Assembly (NCBI GenBank): GCA_947493955.1
Contig: CANLSQ010000002.1
Location: 310,001 to 374,000, forward strand
DNA length: 64,000 nt
From: an uncultured Sphingomonadaceae bacterium
GTDB lineage: Bacteria > Pseudomonadota > Alphaproteobacteria > Sphingomonadales > Sphingomonadaceae
Reading direction: 5' to 3'
This document shows positions 56,633 to 63,709 of this stretch, piece after piece; the first letter of the stretch is position 1, and the number at the start of each line of letters is the position of its first letter. The notes beneath the pieces were generated by a model, which made no database searches, was not told the DNA's origin, and was given only the letters and a program-made list of their open reading frames with translations. The position numbers and the translations under genes were made by a program.

Positions 56633-57052
56633 ATGAAAGTTGTCAACCAGGTCAATCCTTCGCCCGAACGCATGCAGGAATTTTTTGGGGGCAAGGAAGA
56701 TGGTGCGTTCGTCATGGTGAACTTGCTCAAATTCAAGGAGAAGGCGGAATATCCCGACGGTCGTGAAACCGGGCTCAGCGGGGCCGAGGCTTATGCCCTA
56801 TATGGTGCTGCAGTGGTGGAACGCCTTGCGGCCGTCGGCGCAACGCCGGGCTATAGCGGACCGGTCACCGGCCTGATGCTGGGTGAAGTCGAGGAAAACT
56901 GGGATATGATCGCGCTGGCCGAATATCCTTCGCTGGAAGCAATGAAGACCATGATCATGTCGCCCGAATATCAGGCCATTTCAGTGCACCGGACGGCTGG
57001 TCTGCAAGGCCAGCTCAACATCAAGACCAAGCCGGGTGCCTTGGGCAACTAG
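56633..57052 (+). CDS. DUF1330 family protein
   Basis: A 139-residue soluble protein. AFVMVNLLKFKEKAEYPDG, the VERLAAVGATPGYSG strand-turn and IALAEYPSLEAMKTMIMSPEYQAI...HRTAGLQ match DUF1330/EthD-like ferredoxin folds. These often assist or catalyse small steps in catabolic clusters, but have no general known reaction. It is 10 bp after the dehalogenase gene, in the same operon, and its stop overlaps the convergent membrane-protein gene. Confidence 0.85.
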   Translation: MKVVNQVNPSPERMQEFFGGKEDGAFVMVNLLKFKEKAEYPDGRETGLSGAEAYALYGAAVVERLAAVGATPGYSGPVTGLMLGEVEENWDMIALAEYPSLEAMKTMIMSPEYQAISVHRTAGLQGQLNIKTKPGALGN

Positions 57053-57507
57053 TCCTTTGCCTTTCGTGGCGGGATAAGCGACAGGACAAGCATCACAAGG
57101 GCGATGATCGGAATCACCATATTGCCGACCTGGCCCGGCGCGGTGCCGATCGTTTCCACTGGTTTGAACTGGCCGATCAATCCCCGCCCGATCCATTCCA
57201 TAAGCACGATCAGCCACATGAGTGGCACCATGGATTTGTAACGGACAGCCGCCAGCAGCATCAGCAGACCCAGCAACAATTGCATCCATCCCCATTGGGC
57301 AAAGAGCGCGATAATGGTTGCAGCTGCTCCGTCCGAATAGCTGTCGAGCGGGATGGTGGCGATGCTCTGCGCCCCGCCATCAACCGCAAAAATATGGTGC
57401 TGGCTGCGCCACAGGGTCACCGCGGTCATCAGATAGAAGATCCACAGCGCTATCTTCTGCCCGGGAAAGACGTTGTCAAACTGTGCCGGGAACAGACGTT
57501 CGATCAT
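57049..57507 (-). CDS. unknown four-helix membrane protein
   Basis: A 152-residue protein with about four hydrophobic helices (LWIFYLMTAVTLWRS, WGWMQLLLGLLMLLAAV, MVPLMWLIVLMEWIG, MVIPIIALVMLVLSLI), of uncertain family. It starts inside the stop codon of the GST-family gene (ATGA) and is the last gene of the minus-strand trio 58506, 57504 and 57049. Possibly a transport or membrane-protection function. Confidence 0.65.
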   Translation of the reverse strand: MIERLFPAQFDNVFPGQKIALWIFYLMTAVTLWRSQHHIFAVDGGAQSIATIPLDSYSDGAAATIIALFAQWGWMQLLLGLLMLLAAVRYKSMVPLMWLIVLMEWIGRGLIGQFKPVETIGTAPGQVGNMVIPIIALVMLVLSLIPPRKAKD

Positions 57508-58496
57508 TGCAGAAACTCCAGGCAGTTATTTCCCTCAAGGATCGGATCAACCTTTGCCCGCGCATCGGCATCCAGCGCCGCATAACGGCTGCGCAAATCG
57601 GCCAGACATTTGACCTGATATTTGAACGTGCCCTGCGAATAGGGCTTGCCCATCGCTTCGATGCTGAAGGTTTCTTCACCTGCCTCCATGGCAGCTGCAT
57701 TGGAGAGCAGAAATGGGGCATAGACCTCCCCAACCTGGACTAGCAACTTGCCGACCACTGGTTTGAACGGCGAGTCAGGAGCATCCCATTCGCCCTCAAT
57801 TCCCGACATATCATCAACATGTAGCAACCATCGGAAAGTGTAAGGATAGTCTTTGCGCATCATCTCTTGCGCGGTCGGATCCACGCCCAGCTGGGACAGC
57901 TGACCATAGATCCCCAGCTCCGCCAGTGATGGCCGCGCCCCGAACAGATAGTGTTCGTTGACCACATGATCTTCCAGCGCTTGCAAAACCGCACGTGTTG
58001 AGGCCTCGATTAGTGGAAAATTTTCCTGTGTGCAGCCGACAATCGCCATGCGGCCGACCTGTCTGCCCCGGAAATGCTCGGCCATCCCCTGGCTTTGCTC
58101 AAGCCCGCCACCTTTCATCGCATCGAAGGACAGCCAGCGGCTCATCTGGATCTGGTCCACTTCCTCCAGCCAGCGATAGCCAAACATGGCCTTGGTCAGC
58201 CATTCATCGGCAAAATCCTCAAGCAGATGCGCAATAAAGGCCTGGGCGGGATCGGGCGGAACAACCCGGCGTTCCTTATGCCGTTCTTCCAGGTCATAGA
58301 GAACCGGCGTTGAGTCATTATGAAAGCTGCCATCGGGATATTCGATCACCGGAATGACCGGAGCTTTGACTTTTTCCGCCGCCAATTGTTGTACATGTCC
58401 GCCATGTTGCCAGACCTGGGTGATCCGCCGATAGCGCATCAATGCGCGCATCTTCATCGAATAGGGTGAGCCCAGCGCTCCGTGGATAGTGTACAT
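57504..58496 (-). CDS. glutathione S-transferase-family protein
   Basis: A 330-residue protein. The N-terminal 80 residues are thioredoxin-like (MYTIHGALGSPYSMKMRALMRYRRI, PVIPVIEYPDG with the cis-Pro, and NDSTPVLYDLEER with Ser for glutathione binding). The C-terminal part is a longer all-helical domain than usual. It may conjugate or dehalogenate, or serve as a glutathione lyase. It belongs to the minus-strand operon with the metallo-hydrolase gene 9 bp upstream. Confidence 0.85.
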   Translation of the reverse strand: MYTIHGALGSPYSMKMRALMRYRRITQVWQHGGHVQQLAAEKVKAPVIPVIEYPDGSFHNDSTPVLYDLEERHKERRVVPPDPAQAFIAHLLEDFADEWLTKAMFGYRWLEEVDQIQMSRWLSFDAMKGGGLEQSQGMAEHFRGRQVGRMAIVGCTQENFPLIEASTRAVLQALEDHVVNEHYLFGARPSLAELGIYGQLSQLGVDPTAQEMMRKDYPYTFRWLLHVDDMSGIEGEWDAPDSPFKPVVGKLLVQVGEVYAPFLLSNAAAMEAGEETFSIEAMGKPYSQGTFKYQVKCLADLRSRYAALDADARAKVDPILEGNNCLEFLQ

Positions 58497-58505
58497 ATGC
58501 TTATC

Positions 58506-59576
58506 CTATTTTAACTGTGTCTGTTCGATATTGGTCTGGCCTACCGGCAAGCTGAACAGCATGCCGTCTTCACCAACCGTGATTTTCCCATCAAATTTAT
58601 CCGGTGCATCGGCCAGAAAGGCGGGGTAGAAATAGCTGCTGGGAATAGGCGGCACCAGATGGCTGAGCACCAGCTGTTTTGCGCCAGCCGCCTGTGCCGA
58701 TTCCGCTGCTTCGGTAGGCGTGGCGTGATAATCCATTATGTCCTTGGTGATAATCGCCACATTGTCCATCCCGCGTTTTTCCAGACCCGCAGTCATCTGC
58801 TTGACCATATGTGAGGCCAGTGCTTCATGGACAAGCAGCTCTGCACCCTCGCAAACCCGCTCAAGATTGGCGGATTTGGCTGTATCACCGCTGATGCAGA
58901 CCGAACGCCCTTTATAGTCAAACCGATATCCTACGGAGGGAATAACGGGATCATGGTCGACCTTGAAGGCAGTGATTGTGAGACCGTCTTTTTTCAGGAT
59001 TACGATCATTTCGCCGATCATTTCAAAGGGCTTCGCTTCTGCGCCGCCACCGGTTGACGGCGCAATTTTCTCGCCGTGATGGGTCGTGCGATATATATTG
59101 TCGGTCGCATAGGCAGCGTTAAAGCCATCGACAATCGCCTCCACCCCTGTCGGTCCATGCACTGGAAGCGGCGCCTTGCTAGCGCCCTGTGTCCAGTGGA
59201 AAAGCATCAGCGGCCCCATGCCATCAACATGATCGGAGTGGAAATGGGTCAACAACACGCCATCAATCTCGGGAGCCGGTATCGCCATCAGATTGAGATT
59301 ACGGGCGCCACCTTCTCCAATATCGACGACAAATACCTGCTCGCCTGCGATGACAACATTGCACGGCCCCGCACGATCCGGGTTGGGAAGCGGTGAACCA
59401 GTTCCGCACAGCCCCACATGCAGACCATCGTCCAGTCCGGCCAGATTATCAGTGCCGATACGTGCATCCAGGCCGCGCTCAAACAGGCTGGAACCGATCT
59501 GTTTCTGGAACAGGAAAACAGACGCAACCGCGACGATCACCAAAACACCAACAACCAGACAAATCTTTCTAAACAT
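58506..59576 (-). CDS. MBL-fold metallo-hydrolase, AtsA-like
   Basis: A 356-residue protein with a membrane anchor or signal (LVVGVLVIVAVASVFLF) followed by a metallo-beta-lactamase fold. GLCGTGSPLPNPDRAGPCNVV and THFHSDHVDGMG (dinuclear zinc site), then VCISGDTAKS and VLSHLVPP. The opening GTGSP-x-P-x-P-x-RAGP pattern is shared with the RNase Z-like arylsulfatase AtsA group, so it may be a second, cofactor-free sulfatase. This is based on resemblance from memory. It faces the MDR gene across the O5/O6 region. Confidence 0.8.
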   Translation of the reverse strand: MFRKICLVVGVLVIVAVASVFLFQKQIGSSLFERGLDARIGTDNLAGLDDGLHVGLCGTGSPLPNPDRAGPCNVVIAGEQVFVVDIGEGGARNLNLMAIPAPEIDGVLLTHFHSDHVDGMGPLMLFHWTQGASKAPLPVHGPTGVEAIVDGFNAAYATDNIYRTTHHGEKIAPSTGGGAEAKPFEMIGEMIVILKKDGLTITAFKVDHDPVIPSVGYRFDYKGRSVCISGDTAKSANLERVCEGAELLVHEALASHMVKQMTAGLEKRGMDNVAIITKDIMDYHATPTEAAESAQAAGAKQLVLSHLVPPIPSSYFYPAFLADAPDKFDGKITVGEDGMLFSLPVGQTNIEQTQLK

Positions 59577-59622
59577 GGAATCTCCCCGACTATGGTCTGC
59601 AACAGCAGGTAAGGCGGTAATA

Positions 59623-59639
59623 TGGCACTATAAATGCCA
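59623..59639. promoter_or_regulatory. operator O5 before metallo-hydrolase operon
   Basis: TGGCACTATAAATGCCA, a perfect TGGCA-N7-TGCCA inverted repeat (extended ATGGCA/TGCCAT). Read on the minus strand it contains TATAGT (59632-59627), a -10 for the metallo-hydrolase operon. A weak -35 ATGGCA lies 16 bp away (59654-59649). The minus-strand sequence matches O4 at 15 of 17 positions. Confidence 0.7.
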
Positions 59640-59647
59640 TTAAGCAA

Positions 59648-59691
59648 TTGCCATATGCGAAAGTTCGACTATTATAGCATCAATGGTGTCA
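59648..59691 (+). promoter_or_regulatory. promoter and operator O6 before MDR-dehalogenase-DUF2855 operon
   Basis: TTGCCA (59648-59653), 16 bp, TATTAT (59670-59675) is the plus-strand promoter. Its -35 overlaps the -35 of the divergent promoter. O6, TAGCATCAATGGTGTCA (59675-59691), starts at the end of the -10 and shares GTGTCAATATAT with O4. Confidence 0.6.
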
Positions 59692-59720
59692 ATATATGAT
59701 TGGATCACGGACGTAAGGGA

Positions 59721-60728
59721 ATGGCAGAACAAGAACCAGCGCAAATCCGGATGTCAGACTATCCCGGCACTAGGAATGCACGCGATATATGGCGGGTTAC
59801 CCATGATTCCCTTCGCCCTGTTGAAGACGGAGAAGTGCGGGTTCGACTCGACTATATCTCCATTGATCCAGGCATGCGTGGCTGGATCACCAACAAGCGC
59901 AGCTATATGCCACCGGTAAAACCGGGTGGGGTTATGCGTGCTTTTGGTGTGGGTGAAATATTGGAATCCCGGGCGACTGGACTTGCTGTCGGTGATCAGG
60001 TCACCGGATTTACCGGTGTACAGACGCATGGCGTTTTCAAACAGGAGAACCTGCGCAAGATCGAACTGCCCGGTGTTCCGTCCTATATGTTTCTCTCTGG
60101 TTTCGGCATGACTGGTTATACTGGCTATTTCGGCATGACAGATATCGGACAGCCCCAAGAGGGTGAAACGGTCATCGTGTCCGCAGCATCCGGTGCTGTG
60201 GGCAGTATTGCGGCACAAGCCGCCAAGTTGGCTGGCCCACGCGTTATCGGTATTGCCGGTGGCCCTGACAAATGTGGCTATCTGACCGATGAACTGGGTC
60301 TGGATGCTGCAATTGACTATAAAAACGATGATATCGACGCGGCGCTGAGCGCAAATTGCCCGGATGGCATTGATCTCTATTTCGACAATGTTGGCGGTGA
60401 CATTTTGAGCGCTGTATTGAACCAGATGAATTATCAGGGCCGAATTGTCGTGTGCGGCGGCATTTCCCAATATGACGATTTCGCGAGCGCCGCCGGCCCG
60501 GCCAATTTCATGACTGTTGTCACCCACAGCCTCACCATGCGCGGTTTTACAATGCGAGATTACATGCACCGCGTGCCCGAAGCGCTGGAGTGGCTCGTGC
60601 CGGCGTGGAAAGAGGGCCGGATCAAGTTTCGAGAACACATAATAGAAGGAATAGAAAACTTCCCCGATGCTTTCGAGATGATCTTTGAGGGCAGAAACCA
60701 CGGCAAGTTGCTGCTCAAGGTCAGCTGA
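59721..60728 (+). CDS. NADP-dependent medium-chain reductase (PTGR/LTB4DH-like)
   Basis: A 335-residue zinc-free MDR enzyme. YISIDPGMRGWITNKRSYMPPV at about 45, then the cofactor loop VIVSAASGAVGSIAAQAAKL and DLYFDNVGGDIL with AIDYKND. Such enzymes reduce the double bond of alpha,beta-unsaturated ketones or enones. ATG 59721 was used. A TTG at 59700 is in frame. It overlaps the next gene by 1 nt (TGATG). Confidence 0.9.
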   Translation: MAEQEPAQIRMSDYPGTRNARDIWRVTHDSLRPVEDGEVRVRLDYISIDPGMRGWITNKRSYMPPVKPGGVMRAFGVGEILESRATGLAVGDQVTGFTGVQTHGVFKQENLRKIELPGVPSYMFLSGFGMTGYTGYFGMTDIGQPQEGETVIVSAASGAVGSIAAQAAKLAGPRVIGIAGGPDKCGYLTDELGLDAAIDYKNDDIDAALSANCPDGIDLYFDNVGGDILSAVLNQMNYQGRIVVCGGISQYDDFASAAGPANFMTVVTHSLTMRGFTMRDYMHRVPEALEWLVPAWKEGRIKFREHIIEGIENFPDAFEMIFEGRNHGKLLLKVS

Positions 60729-61672
60729 TGGAAATTTTGCGTACGCCTGATGAGTGCTTTGATGGTCTTGCTGACTATCCATTTTCGCCTAGCTATGTCG
60801 ATGTGTCGGATACCGAAGGCGGGAGCCTACGCCTACACTATGTGGATGAGGGGCCTCGTGACGGCCAGCCTGTTGCGATGATCCATGGCAATCCGACATG
60901 GTCCTATATGTGGCGCAAGCTGATCCCTGTTTTGGCCCAAAATGGCTTTCGGGCCATCGCCATCGATCTGATCGGTATGGGCCGTTCGGACAAACCGACC
61001 AGGATGAGCGACTACACAATCGCTCGTCACGAAGCATGGGTGAAGGAAGCCTTGTTTGAAAAGCTGAACCTGAAGAATGCCCATTTCATCCTGCACGACT
61101 GGGGCGGGATTATCGGCCTGCGTGCGATTGCAGACAATCAGGATCGCGTTGCCAGTGTCATTATGTCGAACACGGGCTTTCCTGTGCTGGATCCCGACGA
61201 ACCGATTGCGACAATGACGCGTCCGGGCGCAAAGATGCTGCGCCAATTCCAGCTCTACATCCGCTTCAAGAAGAATTGGCAGCATTGGAAAACGCTTGGC
61301 AGAATTGTCCTAACCAACATGCCAAAGGCCGATATTGCCGGCTTTGCAGCGCCCTACCCTGACAAGAAATATCTAACTGGCAACCGCCAGTTCACACAGA
61401 TGCTGCCGACCCGGAACGACAACCCGATGCTGATCGAAAATTGGCACGCGTTGCAAAAACTCAAAAGCTTTGAAAAGCCGTTCCAAAATCTGTTCTCAGA
61501 CAAGGACCAGATCGCTCCAAAAGGCTTTAACAGCGTTCGACCCATCATCCCCGGAACACGCGATTACGAACCGGTCATCCTCAAAGGTGGATCACATTTC
61601 CTGCTGGAGGACGTGCCGGAAGAATATGCCGCCGAAGTCCTGAAATTCCTCAAATCGGTGGAGACCAACTGA
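60728..61672 (+). CDS. second haloalkane dehalogenase-like alpha/beta hydrolase
   Basis: A 314-residue paralogue of the enzyme at 55630. It shares MEILRTPDECFDGLADYPFSP and HYVDEGPRDGQ. The oxyanion loop is HGNPTWSYMWRKLIP (Asn55). The nucleophile is Asp124 in LHDWGGIIG, and the base His lies in KGGSHFLLED with acid in SDKDQIAP. The Asn loop and HDWGG differ from the first paralogue, so substrate range or reaction may differ. In operon with the MDR and DUF2855 genes. Confidence 0.83.
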   Translation: MEILRTPDECFDGLADYPFSPSYVDVSDTEGGSLRLHYVDEGPRDGQPVAMIHGNPTWSYMWRKLIPVLAQNGFRAIAIDLIGMGRSDKPTRMSDYTIARHEAWVKEALFEKLNLKNAHFILHDWGGIIGLRAIADNQDRVASVIMSNTGFPVLDPDEPIATMTRPGAKMLRQFQLYIRFKKNWQHWKTLGRIVLTNMPKADIAGFAAPYPDKKYLTGNRQFTQMLPTRNDNPMLIENWHALQKLKSFEKPFQNLFSDKDQIAPKGFNSVRPIIPGTRDYEPVILKGGSHFLLEDVPEEYAAEVLKFLKSVETN

Positions 61673-61673
61673 T

Positions 61674-62759
61674 ATGACCAACGTTACTGAACTATGGGTA
61701 AAACGCGACAAACTGCGCGAGACAAGGGTAGTCGAAAGCGACCAAAAACCACTTGAAGACGGGCAGATTCGCGTTGCCATCGACAAGATGGGGCTGACGG
61801 CGAATAATGTCAGCTATGCCGTTTCTGGAGATGCGATTGGTTACTGGAAATATTTCCCGGCGGAAGGTGAATGGGGCAAAGTCCCCGCTTGGGCAATGGC
61901 GGATGTGGTCGAATCCCGCAGCGACGCCATATCTGAGGGCGAACGACTATATGGCTTCTTCCCGATGGCTAGCGAAGTGATCCTGCAGCCCGGTCGCACA
62001 TCAGATGATTTCTTCATGGACGAAGCACCGCACCGCGCCGAGCTTCCCGCGCTCTACAATCAATATCGCCGAACCCGGGGCGAACCGGAGTTCCTGCATT
62101 CGCTTGAAAACGAGCGCTGCCTCCTCTTCCCACTCTTCATCACATCTTTCGTGCTCTACGATTACCTGATCGACAACGCATTTTTCGGCGCAAAGCAGGT
62201 CATCATCGGTTCGGTCTCCTCAAAGACTGGCTTTGGCCTCGCGCACCTGCTCAAGAACGATCTTGAGGTGAGCCAAAAAGTCGTCGGACTGACCTCGGTT
62301 GGTAATGTGAAATTCGTCGAAAGCCTGGGCTGCTGCGACCAGATTGTGACCTATGGCGATGAGGACGAGATTGATGCGAGCCTTCCATCTGCGTGGGTGG
62401 ATATGTCAGGTGATGGCCCGCTCACCAGCAAATTACATCGACTATTGGGCGACAATATGGTGGAAAGCTGCATCGTCGGTGCAACCCACTGGGAAGCGGA
62501 GCGCAAGCGAGAGAAGAACTTACCCGGCGTTTCCCCGACGTTCTTCTTTGCCCCCGGGCACATTGCCAAACGCGACGCCGAATGGGGAGCAGGCGAAATC
62601 TGGCGACGCGGTTCTGAGGCCGGTGCCGAAATTGCCAAATCGGTGTCGGATCAGATAACCGTCGAGAGGATATCTGGCGCGAACGAAGTCGCTGCGATCT
62701 GGAGAGAAATGCTTGAAAACAATGTTTCACCAAACCGCGGTATTATGATTGCGATCTAA
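61674..62759 (+). CDS. DUF2855 family (MDR-like) protein
   Basis: A 361-residue protein of the DUF2855 family. It looks like a medium-chain dehydrogenase relative: substrate-domain opening (KMGLTANNVSYAVSGDAIGYW, with FPAEGEWGKVPAWAMADVVES), then a Rossmann-like VIIGSVSSKTGFGLAHLL. The standard G-x-G-x-x-G is replaced by SSKTGFG, so cofactor use is uncertain. Function unknown. It lies 1 nt after the dehalogenase-like gene. Confidence 0.85.
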   Translation: MTNVTELWVKRDKLRETRVVESDQKPLEDGQIRVAIDKMGLTANNVSYAVSGDAIGYWKYFPAEGEWGKVPAWAMADVVESRSDAISEGERLYGFFPMASEVILQPGRTSDDFFMDEAPHRAELPALYNQYRRTRGEPEFLHSLENERCLLFPLFITSFVLYDYLIDNAFFGAKQVIIGSVSSKTGFGLAHLLKNDLEVSQKVVGLTSVGNVKFVESLGCCDQIVTYGDEDEIDASLPSAWVDMSGDGPLTSKLHRLLGDNMVESCIVGATHWEAERKREKNLPGVSPTFFFAPGHIAKRDAEWGAGEIWRRGSEAGAEIAKSVSDQITVERISGANEVAAIWREMLENNVSPNRGIMIAI

Positions 62760-62784
62760 CCACGTCTAACAAAGGAGAGTAGCT

Positions 62785-63087
62785 ATGCGTCTTTCAATTC
62801 TAGTGTCAATTTCTACCCTGGCGATGGCAGCTCCGGCTCTCGCCCTAAACGCCGCCGCAGACAACAAAGCCGCCCAGGAAAATTTCAGTCAGGCCGATGG
62901 TAATGAGGACGGCCAGCTGACAAAGTCGGAGTTTCGGAAATTCATCAATGCCAATGCGGCCGACGATATTGGCCGGGCGTCGATGATCAAACGCTTCGGC
63001 GCCTATGATACAGCTTTTGGAAGAGTAGACGCAAACAAGGATGGCCTTGTAACTCCAAAAGAACTCGCCGCTTCACAAGGGAAATAA
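62785..63087 (+). CDS. secreted EF-hand protein
   Basis: A 100-residue protein with a signal peptide (VSISTLAMAAPALA) and two EF-hand loops, ADGNEDGQLTKSEF and DANKDGLVTPKEL, each with the Asp-x-Asp/Asn-x-Asp/Gly-Glu pattern. Probably a periplasmic calcium-binding protein. No enzyme domain. AGGAGAGT precedes the ATG. Confidence 0.8.
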   Translation: MRLSILVSISTLAMAAPALALNAAADNKAAQENFSQADGNEDGQLTKSEFRKFINANAADDIGRASMIKRFGAYDTAFGRVDANKDGLVTPKELAASQGK

Positions 63088-63091
63088 TGTG

Positions 63092-63700
63092 ATGACACTC
63101 AAACTGCACTTTGCTCCCGACAGCCGGATCAGCTGGCTGCTTGAAGAGCTGGAACTGCCCTATGAGCTTAACGCCATGGCTTTTCATCCCAGGGATCTGA
63201 AATCGGATGAGCATCGCGGTCGGCATCCGCTAGGCCGTATTCCGGTGCTAGAGGATGGCGATGTGTCGATTTACGAGTCTGGCGCGATTGTGGAATATAT
63301 CCTCGAGCGTCATAAAAACGGTGGTTTGAAACCGGCGGTCGATGATCCGAATTTCCCCTATTACCTGCAATGGTTTCACTATTGCGAAGGCATGGTGATG
63401 CCGCCGGTTAACACTATTGTTGTGCACACCCTGCTGCTCCCACCCGATCGTCAAGACGCAACGGTGCGCGATCAGGCCAAGCGCTTGCTGACAAAGGCTT
63501 GGGCACCCGTAGATGAAGCTCTCCAAGGAAAGGATTATCTGATCGGTGATTTTTCGGGAGCCGATATCATGCTCGGTCATGCTGCTTTTATGAGCAACCG
63601 CCTGGGCTGCGTGACTGATGATATGCCGAACCTGAAGGCCTATGTGCAGCGGATTACTGAAAGACCGGCCTTTGCCAAGGCGATCGCTATGGGAACCTAG
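63092..63700 (+). CDS. glutathione S-transferase
   Basis: A 202-residue GST: thioredoxin-like N-domain (LKLHFAPDSRISWLLEELELPYE, cis-Pro in RIPVLEDG, and YESGAIVEYILE with the gamma-Glu-binding Glu-Ser), then the helical C-domain (LIGDFSGADIML). It uses glutathione, for conjugation or thiolytic dehalogenation. Starts are GTG 63089 or ATG 63092. The second is used here. It closes the catabolic cluster. Confidence 0.9.
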   Translation: MTLKLHFAPDSRISWLLEELELPYELNAMAFHPRDLKSDEHRGRHPLGRIPVLEDGDVSIYESGAIVEYILERHKNGGLKPAVDDPNFPYYLQWFHYCEGMVMPPVNTIVVHTLLLPPDRQDATVRDQAKRLLTKAWAPVDEALQGKDYLIGDFSGADIMLGHAAFMSNRLGCVTDDMPNLKAYVQRITERPAFAKAIAMGT

Positions 63701-63709
63701 GCTAGAGAC

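Noticed and set aside
59754-60782. 342-codon minus-strand frame opposite the MDR gene
   Set aside because: Shadow of a well-supported MDR gene.
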